From Clonostachys chloroleuca (taxonomy: Eukaryota > Ascomycota > Sordariomycetes > Hypocreales > Bionectriaceae), in the NCBI GenBank assembly GCA_037952775.1, contig JBANAY010000003.1, positions 6,696,001 to 6,760,000 of the forward strand: a DNA stretch of 64,000 nucleotides. Direction: 5' to 3'. Made by a program: the position numbers and the translations under genes. Numbering within the stretch: position 1 is the stretch's first letter; each line of letters opens with the position of its first letter. Shown here piece after piece: positions 54,582-64,000 of this stretch. Below the pieces are notes generated by a model. It saw only the letters and a list, made by a program, of their open reading frames with translations, had not been told where the DNA came from and searched no databases.

Positions 54582-56790
54582 AGTTGCCCTCAACCCGAGG
54601 GTAAAACTCGAACAAAAACTCTACCGGCTTACCCAAGCTCTTGACAGCTTGGAGTGTAGCATCTTTAAGAACCACCTGAGCCCCATCAAAGAAGAATTGA
54701 CCATTGTATGTCTAGTATCAAAACATGTCAGTGGACTGTCTATTGTTTGGTGCAGACAGATAATACTCACGATTCTTGCCTGCTGAAGGGGACCAAGCCA
54801 CTGCGTCCAGTCATCAAAGAGATATGTGCCATCTGTAGCCTTTGCTCTCACAGCCGCAACCAACTTGAGACCATTGTAGTTAATAGGGATACTCAAATCT
54901 TGGCCCAGAACTGGTGCTGGGGTCGAGAGGAACTTTGGTGTATCCCACTGAATAATCTCAACGTTGGAGAACGCCCCGGCAGAGAATGTCAGTGTGAGGT
55001 TCGCCTTGCTTCCCGTTGACACACTGGGTCCGAGGTACTGCGACAAGAAGCTCTTTGTGAACGTGATGGAGTCGGAGGCGGTTGTGTAGTCACTCCCACT
55101 GGAAAGAGTCTTACCGCTATTTGTCTTGACCCCAGTGAGAGTGTTGCCGTTGAACAACCAGGGAAGCTTGTAGTCGGCGACCTCACTGCCGACTCGGTTC
55201 CAAATGAAAGCCGAGCTAGACTGAGTCGTAGCACTGGCGTCTGTAGTGCTGTCTGGCAAAGAGTTCTTCTGACCGGCAAGGGCGGCTTTCAGGATAGCGA
55301 TTGAAACGGGGTCGCGCCAGATACCCGTGTTGCGATCAAGGTGATCAAGACCGTTGTCCCAAACGATAGGGGCAATACCAAGGGTTTTTATGGTAGTTGC
55401 CAAGTGATCGAACCACTTCCATCGTGCGGCGGGCTCGGTGTGCACAACGCTCACGTCGAATTCACCAAGAATCAGCGGGACGTTGGTGAAATTGCCGCGC
55501 ACAATGGAGAACTCGTTGGTCATTGTGGTCTTGTCGTCAGCAGATCCCCAGATGGTCTTGCCCCATGCTCCAAAGACGAAGTCATCTGTGAAGTGTCAAC
55601 ATCCTACCTAATCTAAGAATAATAGAAAACCGGCGACTTACATGGAGAATAGTAATGGAACTGTAGCGCCCACGGGTTGTTGACGCCTGAAGGTGGCTGG
55701 AACCACTGAGTCGTCTTGGTGGCATCCATGCCACCGCCGGCAAACTGCAAGACTCGCTGAGGGTTGAAGCCGCCACTAGCTACAACCGCGTCATTAAATA
55801 TCTGGTTGAATTGGTTGATAAGGGCACCATGAGCGGCTGTAGTAGCAGGCGGCTCATTGATGGACTCAAATGACAAGCGCGAGGATTTACAACGCAACTT
55901 TGTCGCCACCTGTGTCCATACGGCCTTGAAGCGGCTCTGGATGGCGGTTATATCAGCCCCTGAAGCTGTAACGTCTGCCCACTCCCAAGAGTCTATTCAT
56001 AATTAGAAACCAGATCAAAAGGTGGAACTAAGCACCCGTACCATGATGAAGATTGGTGATGACGTATAAGTTCCTTGCAAGAGCCATGTCAATCACATTC
56101 TCGACCCGTTGCAGCCAATTGGCATTGACTGTCCAATTAGGAGACTCGCTGTCGAGATGGTGCGTATATGTCACTGATTTCATTAGCTATATTTCGTTCT
56201 TCGAGTTACTCCAATCAACTACTTACCAGGTATTCTGACAGTCTTGAAACCTTCTGAGACCACATAGTCAAAGACTTTCTCTGTCACTGGAGGATTGTTC
56301 CATGAATCCTCGTTCGGTGTTGCATCGAGGCTATTTCCGAGATTCCACCCAACACCAAGGGCAGCAACATAACTGCTGGCAGAAACAGGAGTAAACGAGC
56401 CAGTGCAGGCACCCGAGGTACTCGTAGTTCCAGGTTGAGAGCTGGTTCTGGTAGATGTAGCTGAGGTGGTTGAGGTAGACAGAGTTGTTCGAGTACTACT
56501 CGTTGTTGAAGCAGTTCCCGGTACGCATTGCGAATACCCTGCTCCTTTAGCATCTGCTGTCTCCATTCAAGCTGAACATTCAACTTACATTCATTCTGAA
56601 CCTGGCAATAGTAGCCAGATATACAGGTCGTTGGCCCAGTCCAATTATTGCCGCCACCTCCTCAAGTTAATATCAAGTACTTATCGTTCATAGACACTGA
56701 ATGATACTTACATTGGCCGTATGCTGGAGCCTGGGCAGCTACTCCTTGCCACAGAGCTACAGCAAACACAATTGCCACGTTTCTTTTCAT
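54556..56790 (-). CDS. endo-beta-1,4-glucanase GH5 with CBM1, X2 and CBM46-like domains
   Basis: Seven exons (56712-56790, 56589-56657, 56227-56538, 56042-56173, 55642-55992, 54771-55585, 54556-54711) join in phase through introns of 49-59 bp and give 637 residues. A signal peptide ('MKRNVAIVFAVALWQGVAAQ') is followed by a CBM1 cellulose-binding module (about 24-58; 'YGQCGG', 'WTGPTTC', 'WYSQCV') split by two introns. A Ser/Thr-rich linker leads to a GH5 catalytic domain: 'LGVGWNLGNSLDA', acid/base Glu244 in 'SINEP', nucleophile Glu356 in 'LGEFDV'. The C-terminus has an Ig-like CBM_X2 ('NTLTGVKTNSGKTL') and a CBM46-like domain ending 'EFYPRVEGNSISYTLTL'. It cleaves internal bonds in cellulose or related glucans outside the cell. 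Two CreA-type motifs lie 130-170 bp upstream. Confidence 0.92.
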
Positions 56791-58429
56791 CTTGGCTCTC
56801 GTTTATCGTGTATAGGATCTACATGACGAATTAATTGATCATGAATGTCTGCTTAAATAGTTCTGAAAGCTATAGTACGCAGTCCAGCTAGTTAGAAGCA
56901 ATACGGATTTTATTTTCCCGGGGCGGGACTGTCTGTGTCTTGATCCGACGCCCCCGGCTGCAATATTGAGCAATATATATTTTTTCTCCCATGTGACTTT
57001 TCAATAGCTCAATTGAGGTCTTACGATAGCTCCCTTATGTCCAACATGGCAGCTTGGTGCCAATGCTATATAGCAGATTTAGCCTGTTTAATCATGGGGT
57101 CCCCCGCAAGACGGCAGCAAAGCGTTCGTGGGCTCATTGGTGTGATATTATGGTGTCATCGGACCTGCTTCTTTAACGACTCTCTCGCCCACATTTATCG
57201 AAAATGGGCCACGGCGAGCTGCTTCCGAGCGCCGCTAAATGAGATGGCTACAAAGGAAGCTGGCCCGAAATTCCATGAGCGAGCCAAGATAACTTGTTAT
57301 TAATACTTACAAATTGCTACTGGCAAGAGGATTTTCACGAATTTCCGAGGCTTAACCATGTCCGAGTTGGATATGTTACGTTAAACCACTTCGGCGATTT
57401 TGTAAGTTGAGTTATTGGGACGCATATAAGCTGAGGTTTCATTCCGTCATAGAGCGTCTTCATTCATTGCCACGCCGACGTTAGAGAGGAAACTAGTGTT
57501 CTTCCACTAGTCTTAGTGCTTTTGTGAGTCCTCTTTTGTCAAGGAGTGAAAAGCAAGTAGTTGGTCGTTTGGCTAGCAAGTCGATAGAGGCCAGTCAGTG
57601 CCGAAGTAGGGTGTCGGCAACTGGAATGGCCCATCCAAGGCTCAATTCCTAATTTTTTCTGTCCTCTCTCAATTTACCGAGATGAAATGAGTAACAGTAG
57701 TATTCTTTAAGGATAAAAAAAACATGTCAGAAAGACAGCTGTCGTCTCTCAGGGTTAAGTCTAAAAGGCAAGCATCGCAAAAGGTCATCCGGAATAAGGT
57801 CCTCCAGGAATATTATTCGACCAGCAGATAGATATATGCAAGCTCTTGAGTCAAATACTAAATATGGAACGTAGCTTACCTACCTGAGGCGCGCATCTAT
57901 AACTTCTCATGGCTATCTTCGTCCTTCCAACGATAGAATGGCTGATTTCGCGTTCCAAGATTCGACTTCTCATATCCGACGTCTTCTCGCCTCGTTCATT
58001 GTCTCTTCGGCGGCATATCTAGCGCCATATTGTTAGATTTAGTCTATCGCCTTCAATAGTTTTCAAATCCACCAAGGCTAGAGTGTACTCCAGCCTAGGT
58101 TGATGTTATCTAAGTCCTAGGGGACACCAACTAGCTAGGGGACCCTACGGTAAGGTAAGAAATGACTTGCTACGAGGAGAAATAGGCTTTCACTGGTAAG
58201 CACATTATCAAATGAGGACAAGCTGGAGTAAAATATATATATATATATATAAATTAGCACTCATAAATAAGTTAATCATTTAAATACATCGTAAGGGTTT
58301 CGTAAATACTGTTGGCAATGTGCATTGAATGAAGTCCAGTGACAGGCTGTAATCGCCTGGCCTAAGTGTGAAAAGGCACTCTACCGGGCTTCACAGCCGA
58401 TATCATGTTGCTTCGTAACACCCAGTGGG
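56791..58429. other. 1.6-kb gap
   Basis: The left 300 bp is the GH5 promoter. Further right, short open frames without family features and a (TA)9 microsatellite at 58233-58250 are seen. No gene was recognised. Confidence 0.45.
56918..56957 (-). promoter_or_regulatory. two CreA-type motifs (SYGGRG) upstream of GH5 gene
   Basis: CCGGGG at 56918-56923 on the plus strand and CCGGGG on the minus strand at 56952-56957 match the binding consensus SYGGRG of the carbon-catabolite repressor CreA. Paired sites close to a cellulase gene are common. Function is inferred from consensus and position. Confidence 0.4.
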
Positions 58430-59377
58430 CTAAGTATGTGCTTCAGTAATGGCCAAGGGTAATTCGTTATTCTGTTGCCGATGTTTCATCTCTTCCCATG
58501 ATGCCTTCTTCATAGGCAGCTCGGGCTGCTCATCCGCATCGGTCCAGCCCCTCAAAGGACCCCATTGTATAGACTTGCCGGCAGTATGAGCGAGATCAAG
58601 AAGCCCCTTCATCATGTCACCAGTCTTCTTCACGCTCGGATGCCCATCAAATTGGATGGCAGTGATTGCTGGCATGCTTTCCAAGATTTTGCTCAGAAGG
58701 TTGCGGCAGAAGTCTTCATAGAATCCTTCATCGCGTCGGAAGCCATTGTAAATACTATCGCTCGGGTCGTTCTCGACAAATACCGAGATGGTACGTACGT
58801 TGGTGCAATCTGCCAACCCAAGAGCATCGTTCACTACCCACCCGCGCGGGGGTGCACCCCAACCTGGACCAACACGCAGTTGGATCGAGGTGAGGCACGC
58901 TCGTTGATGGGGCTTCAGGCGGGCGAGGAGTGGTCGCTTGGTTTTGAAGTATCGGCCAGGGAATATAGGGAAGATGCGAAAGCTTCGGGTGCTGTAGAAG
59001 TAGTGGGTTGCTTCCTCGCGAACCAGCCTGCAGACGCGGATGATTGCCAGCTTCTTGTGGAAACGTCGGTAGTTTCTTGGTTCGAGATCGAGCACGTCGC
59101 CTTCCTCATTCTCATCGTCGTCAAAGAAGTGTGTGTAGATTGAAATCCGAACCTCGGCAGGAAGGGAGAGGAAATGAAATGGTGTCTTTGGAATCCGTCG
59201 TTTGGGTACGAACGGGATCAAGGGAGTATCGAGTGTGAGGGAGGCGATGTCCAGACCGCTGACTTCGACATCGATATCGCGGGTCGGGGTTGCATTCTTA
59301 GATGCGGTCATGGCCTGTATCTGTGCAGTCGTTGGTCGCCGCACCATAACCGTATTCCGAGCTACTCGTCGAGGCAT
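58430..59377 (-). CDS. F-box-like / 2EXR-type fungal protein
   Basis: A single 315-residue frame. After a variable 65-residue N-terminus comes 'FHFLSLPAEVRISIYTHFF', which resembles the F-box-like opening of a large fungal family, followed by 'LAIIRVCRLVREEATHYFYSTRSFRIF', the usual second block (2EXR/DUF7730-type). The rest is alpha/beta with 'LTSIQLRVGPGWG' and 'CTNVRTISVFVEND', as in leucine-rich-like tails of these proteins. F-box proteins recruit substrates to SCF ubiquitin ligases, but this subfamily has no proven role. The C-terminus is charged and polar. It is divergent from tim50 with about 1 kb between. Confidence 0.75.
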   Translation of the reverse strand: MPRRVARNTVMVRRPTTAQIQAMTASKNATPTRDIDVEVSGLDIASLTLDTPLIPFVPKRRIPKTPFHFLSLPAEVRISIYTHFFDDDENEEGDVLDLEPRNYRRFHKKLAIIRVCRLVREEATHYFYSTRSFRIFPIFPGRYFKTKRPLLARLKPHQRACLTSIQLRVGPGWGAPPRGWVVNDALGLADCTNVRTISVFVENDPSDSIYNGFRRDEGFYEDFCRNLLSKILESMPAITAIQFDGHPSVKKTGDMMKGLLDLAHTAGKSIQWGPLRGWTDADEQPELPMKKASWEEMKHRQQNNELPLAITEAHT

Positions 59378-60373
59378 GGTTGTAGTCGTATTCGAACAGC
59401 AGAAATTGCTCTCTCCTGGATATTGGGGTGGCGATATTGATGTAAATTGTTACCAGTCCAAGACTCTATCAAGCCAACACGCCACGTTGAAGGCGTGAGA
59501 CAATGCAATGCGCAAGTTGAAGAAACAGCGAAGCGAAGTATCGGGTGGAAGGTTCAGGGGGTCTCGTGAGACAGTTCCGACGTAAAGGGCGATTCCATGA
59601 CGAGGTGGCAGACACTTTCGACAGTCAGTCTAGAGCTACCCTCTAAGCGGCAGCGCGGACGGGCATCGTGGTTGTCGCGAGTCGATCTTGGAAGTTATCG
59701 GCAAGGCCAAGGTGTAAGAAGGACTAGTGGACCCTTCTCCGTATTGTGAAGTAGAAATGAAGAGAAGCGGGAGGCAATGACCGGAGATAGGCCAGAGGCG
59801 TTTGGATGTCGGATTTCGATGCTGGGTATCTCGGACGGGTTTTAGCTGATGGCCATACCAGGATGATGGAACGGGATGGACACAGACCACTGACAGACAG
59901 CCCGCCGCTATGACCAATCAATGCATCGCCGAGATTCGGCTGGACGAGGGGCTGAGACGAGCAAGCGGCAAGCCAGGGGTGCACGTGAGCTTCGGCCAGC
60001 AAAGTGGGGGAGCTGGTGGAGGTCTTGCCGGAGAAACCGTTCATCCGGCGCAAGGTGGGTTCAATTGCCTTATGTAATGCGCCGGTGGGACCAGAGTGAT
60101 GCCAGAGCTGAATTGAATGAACTGACGGAATGGAACAAGCTCGAAGTTGGATGAAATTGAAAACCTTCGCAGACTGACTGTAATTCTTCTCGACACGGCG
60201 GCAACGCTTTCGTCACCCAGCAGCTCGACACCAGGCCATGCTGTGTTTGATTGCCCCGTCTGTATAATCCAGCACAGCCCTCCGTCTGTCTTCCGATTTA
60301 ACTTTTTTCCCACTCGCTCTCTCAATTCTCCTCTTTCGAAACTCTCCCACATCACCAGATCACCACCGGCGCC
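59378..60373. other. 1-kb divergent promoter of F-box-like gene and tim50
   Basis: GC-richer than other gaps. A pyrimidine-rich leader (about 60303-60350) precedes the tim50 ATG, as in many fungal housekeeping genes. No gene was seen. Confidence 0.55.
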
Positions 60374-61991
60374 ATGCTGCCCAGGTTAGCTCAGGCCACG
60401 AGCCTGCGCCTAGCTGCCACACGGGCTATGCCCATTGCCCGAGCGCGACCTGCATTCGCCATCTCGCCAGTGCTGCGAGCCTACTCTCAGAACAAAAATA
60501 ACAGCCCACTCGACCAAAGTGGCAAACCAGACCAGTCCGCCGGCTCCAAAGCGACGCCCTCCCAATCCGAGCCTTCACAAGCAACATCCTCCGAGTCGAA
60601 CAAAGCCCCCGAGACTCCTGCCGAAGAAGAGCCAATCCCATTCCACAAGCTGCCCGACTTGACCCAGGGTATTCCCTCGACGTTCGAACATGAGAAACGA
60701 GGTTCCACCCAGGATACCGTCACCTCGGCCCTGCAGGCTGTCGACCAAGAACAATATGAGAGGCGAGGCGGTGGCCAGCGCGACTCCTACGTATCTACTA
60801 GCGACCGTAACCGACGATGGTGGACCCGATTCCTGCTCTTCACAGCCGGAGGTGGCTCCATCGCCGGTGCGCTTTACCAAGGCCGCGACTGGGAAGACGA
60901 AATCCAAGTCAACCGCCACCCCGACATTCCCAATGGCATCTCTCCTACTCTATGGTGGCAACGCGCCAGGGCTCGTCTGTCCGAGTCCATGTCATATTAC
61001 CAAGATCCCGAATTCGACAAGCTTCTTCCCGATCCCGACCCAAGCTTCGAGCGCCCATACACTTTGGTTCTAAGTCTCGACGATCTGCTCATCCACTCTG
61101 AATGGACTCGACAGCACGGTTGGCGCATTGCCAAGCGACCTGGGTTCGACTACTTTATCCGCTACCTGAGCCAGTACTACGAATTGGTTCTCTTCACCAC
61201 CACCCCCTTCGGTCTGGGCGAGCCTGTTCTCCGAAAGCTTGACCCATTCCGATTCATCATGTGGCCTCTTTGGCGTGAAGCGACCAAGTTTGAGAATGGA
61301 GAAATCGTCAAGGTTAGTTGGATTACAGACCCGTCTTTCGTCGCATCAATTGGCGATTTCTAACCAGAAATAGGATCTCTCTTACCTCAATCGTGACTTG
61401 TCCAAAGTCATCATCATTGACACCGACCCCAAGTACGTCCGTAAGCAGCCCGAGAATGCCATTGTCCTCAAGCCATGGAAGGGAGACCCCAGCGATACCG
61501 ATCTAGTTGGTCTCATCCCCTTCCTCGAGTACATCCACACCATGCAATACACCGACGTCCGCAAGATCCTCAAGTCCTTTGACGGCAAGCACATCCCCAC
61601 CGAGTTCGCCCGTCGCGAGGCCATTGCCCGCAGAGAGTTCGAGGCCCAACAAGCCGTTCAAAAACACAAGAAGCATGTCCCCTCTGGCTTTGGAGCCTTG
61701 GGCGGCCTGCTTGGACTCGATGCCAAGCACCTCTCGATGAGCCCCGAGGGCGAGATCAACCCCAGCCAGGCGTTCGCACAGGGCAAGATGCTCCAGGACA
61801 TTGCGCGCGAGCGGGGACAGCGCAACTACGAGGAGCTCGAGAAGCAGATCCGGGAGAACGGCGAGCAGTGGCTGAAGGAGGAGAAGGAGGCCATGGAGAA
61901 GGCCCAGAAGGAGATGATGGATAGCATGTTCGGCTCCTTCGGCGGCATGTTCATGGGCAAGAAGCCTGAGGAACAACCCAAGAAGGAGTAA
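60374..61991 (+). CDS. tim50: mitochondrial import inner membrane translocase subunit Tim50
   Basis: Exon 1 (60374-61312) and exon 2 (61374-61991) join in phase over a 61-bp intron, giving 518 residues. Tim50 is the receptor of the TIM23 complex that guides presequence proteins through the inner mitochondrial membrane. The N-terminus is a basic, Arg/Ala-rich presequence, followed by a low-complexity stretch and one transmembrane segment ('[16 protein letters not shown]', near residue 155). The intermembrane-space domain is FCP1/phosphatase-like: '[22 protein letters not shown]', '[24 protein letters not shown]' and 'KVIIIDTDP'; the phosphatase DxDxT signature is altered, as is normal for Tim50. 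The C-terminus is charged and ends in '[10 protein letters not shown]'. This is the one clear core gene of the window. Confidence 0.96.
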
Positions 61992-62622
61992 AACCGGCTG
62001 CAAACGAAAAGCATCTTGACTGGGGAGTCCTTCCCAGTCGAGACACGAATCTCTCCACTTCTACCGACTATTTCACAACTACTTGTATAATGTGGGAAAA
62101 CCAAACGACGAGAGTCAGGAACGGGGGGCGGCGCATGTTGAGAATTCTGATACATAGAGGGCACATGTCTTTACCATCTCGTTCGTTTTATTATCATTTA
62201 ATGTCGGTATAGGGAAACTCGGCATATAGAACTCGACAAGCATCACGAAGAAAGGGGGGACGAGAGAGAAGAGGTGGATGTGTACGACTTGGGCTTTTGG
62301 ATGCTTGTCCGCAAAAATCATTGTATATTAACACTCACTCTGTACGATGTCATGGCGGGAGGCACGAAAAGTTGTTCTAGGTGAGATGACCATTAAAAAG
62401 CAAAAATCAAGATTATTTTTCCAACAGATGGATGACTGGCAGGTGTCATCCCGAATGATGGTGTGCGGTGAAATCTCCATCACCTGTGCTAGGTCTGGCT
62501 GTGTTTCTATATTACCAATGTCAGACCTTCCCAGATGTCTCGTCCTCCCATATCCACGCGTCGGAAGCGATACGCATCCAGTCCAAGCTACTACGAAAGC
62601 AAATTCCCACCGCCACCCGCTG
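61992..62622. other. 0.6-kb convergent spacer
   Basis: 3' flanks of tim50 and of the three-module secreted gene. No gene, RNA or repeat recognised. Confidence 0.5.
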
Positions 62623-63565
62623 CTACGTCGTTGCTTGCCCCGTTGAAGAAATGGACGTGAGGTCCAGGGCTGTTGGTTGAGTGATGAGTGTGCTCGGTCG
62701 TGTGGTCAAGGTGCCGTTGTTGAGGAAGCAGTGCTCACAGGCCGGGTTCGAGATACAGCGGATGTAGCTGCCAACGTATCAGTTCTTTCGTCCATTCTGG
62801 GGTTAACAGCGAGGGGAGGACTTACTCCGGGCTTTTCTTGTCCGCGATCAAGCTGCAGTCGCAGGGGCCGCCGATATAGCAGTTATCGGGTAGCCGAGGG
62901 GCGCCAGTGGTTGTCTGGGATGTGGAGGACGAAGTCGTTGACGATGACGCTGAAGACGGTTGTGTTGGCGTCGTGGGAAGGGGCATTGATATAGTAATTG
63001 AGATCAGGGAGATCGACGAACTCTGAGTGGCGGTAGGTGTAGTTGGTGGTGTCCAGGTCGCCGTGAAATAGCAGCGCTCGCAGTCGGGATTGCTGAGGCA
63101 TTGCCTGTATCTGATGAGCTAGTTAGCCAGCTATCCATTTCAGACCAGATACTTCGGGGGGTCTCTCACTCGTCACTGTTCTTATCCTGGATGTAATCAC
63201 AGTCGCAGGGACCTCCTTTGTCGTTACAATTATTCGTCTTGGTGGAAGTCGGCGTGGTTTGCGGAGTCGTGATAGACACTGAGCTGTCTCGGGCCAGCCG
63301 CATGTCCATTTCTCTTTGGACTCCATTGATGCAGTCTATGAATCTGAAGAGGTCCGAACTGTAAGTCTTATCATTCTTCGCCTCTTGCTTCTCAGTAAAC
63401 TTACTCGTCCACGGTGTCAAAGTCAGAAATACACCCGCAACCCTGCACGCAAGGCCGGGTCTGCACTCGAGCACGCCTCTTTCCCGACCCGGGAAATCCT
63501 CCTCTATGAGCGAAGGCAAGGCTTTGGGGCAAGAAGCCCAAAATCAACGTCTGGACGAACTTCAT
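62623..63565 (-). CDS. secreted protein with three repeated Cys-rich modules
   Basis: Four exons (63405-63565, 63170-63343, 62826-63110, 62623-62767) join in phase through introns of 61, 59 and 58 bp and give 254 residues. A signal peptide ('MKFVQTLILGFLPQSLAFA') and a KRR site come first. Then three copies of a module follow: 'PCVQGCGCISDF..DEFIDC', 'GGPCDCDYIQDKNSDEYRQC' and 'GGPCDCSLIADKKSPDYIRC'. The last two end in 'SNPDCERC' and 'SNPACEHC'. Every module is cut by an intron at the same phase-2 place, after the acidic residue. The modules are linked by Ser/Thr/Pro-rich spacers, and the tail is also Ser/Thr-rich. A different acceptor for intron 1 would add five residues. I know no named family; it should act at the wall or outside the cell. 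Confidence 0.82.
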
Positions 63566-64000
63566 TGTGGTCAGATGGGAGGTTGTTGGAGAATATGTGG
63601 TTGTTTGCCTAGCCAGGGCGAAAAGAATTATATGAGTTGGAGCGAGGGATGGCCATTATTGATCGCTGAAAACAGCAGCCTCAAGAAGGGGCGGCAGTGG
63701 TCTTATATTATTCAACTTGGCAATGCTTCCGACTTCGAAGGACGACGACGCGTACATCTCACATAATGTCGTACTGTCGGTTGAGTTGGGGCGTTTAGCT
63801 GGGCTGTCAGCCAATCCAATCCAAGATCTCTTCGAAGAAGGGGATCTGCTTCCCTGATGAGTGCCTCAGCTCTCTCCATGCCACAAGCACACAGAGGTGC
63901 CCTCGCTGCTCTCACCCAACCAAGAGTTGAGTCGTCCCAGACGCCTCAAGTGGCGAGCAAGCACCAAACAGAATCGGCACCATCATCTGGTTTGTTCATG
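63566..64000. other. upstream region at window edge
   Basis: Promoter side of the three-module secreted gene, with an AT-rich ATATAATTC element about 60 bp upstream of its ATG. No further gene can be supported before the window ends. Confidence 0.4.

Noticed and set aside
61503..62003. 166-codon minus-strand Leu-rich frame
   Set aside because: Antisense shadow of the second tim50 exon, caused by its GAG/AAG-rich codons.
1..64000. tRNA genes, rRNA genes or CRISPR arrays
   Set aside because: Read by eye for B-box-like GGTTCGANNCC, cloverleaf arms and spaced direct repeats; none was convincing. A tRNAscan-SE run would be decisive.

Overview
The window looks like nuclear DNA of a filamentous ascomycete (Pezizomycotina; Eurotiales-like is my inference). 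The evidence is short 49-170 bp GT..AG introns with CTAAC/CTAAT branch sites, Zn2Cys6 regulators, HET-domain and NACHT-ankyrin proteins, a FunK1 kinase, an RTA1-type membrane protein, a CBM1-bearing cellulase, and widely spaced genes on both strands. Exon models were built by hand from splice signals and reading-frame continuity. No rRNA, tRNA or CRISPR array was recognised.

Layout. 0-2.5 kb: the 3' part of a Zn2Cys6-type regulator and a cyanamide hydratase. 3-12.5 kb: an intact HET-domain gene and a 1803-residue NACHT-ankyrin receptor-like gene, both of types used in fungal nonself recognition. 13-21 kb: a Zn2Cys6 factor facing a TauD-family dioxygenase, an unknown protein and a FunK1 kinase. 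21.6-24.3 kb: a second HET gene, related to the first but with two frame breaks. 24.5-28.6 kb: a WD40 gene, a small secreted Cys-rich gene and two decayed copies of what looks like one Tc1/mariner-type transposon. 28.6-39 kb: a small membrane protein, then a dense group made of a large GTPase with a stonustoxin-like N-terminus, a BTB-like/four-TM protein, a UBA-ankyrin-AAA+ protein and a coiled-coil protein. 39-42.3 kb: no gene seen. 42.4-50.9 kb: a Mid2/WSC-like surface sensor, a tannase/feruloyl esterase, an RTA1-like membrane protein, a Zn2Cys6 factor and a small secreted protein. 52.4-56.8 kb: a broken S15/CocE-type hydrolase gene, tail to tail with a multi-domain GH5 endoglucanase. 58.4-62 kb: an F-box-like gene divergent from the housekeeping gene tim50. 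62.6-63.6 kb: a secreted protein made of three repeated Cys-rich modules.

How they may work together. The regions at 3-12 kb, 19-24 kb and 29-39 kb are rich in protein classes tied to nonself recognition and regulated cell death (HET, NACHT-ankyrin, AAA+, pore-toxin-like GTPase). That is a grouping by inference, not a demonstrated pathway. The 42-57 kb part holds surface and secreted plant-material-degrading functions. tim50 at 60.4 kb is the only clear core housekeeping gene.

The observations most worth a second look are the three-module secreted protein (62.6-63.6 kb), the stonustoxin-like GTPase with its neighbours (29.4-38.9 kb), the BTB-like protein spliced in frame to a four-TM domain (33.8-35.2 kb), and the Cys-rich secreted gene whose two exons do not join in phase (26.8-27.2 kb).
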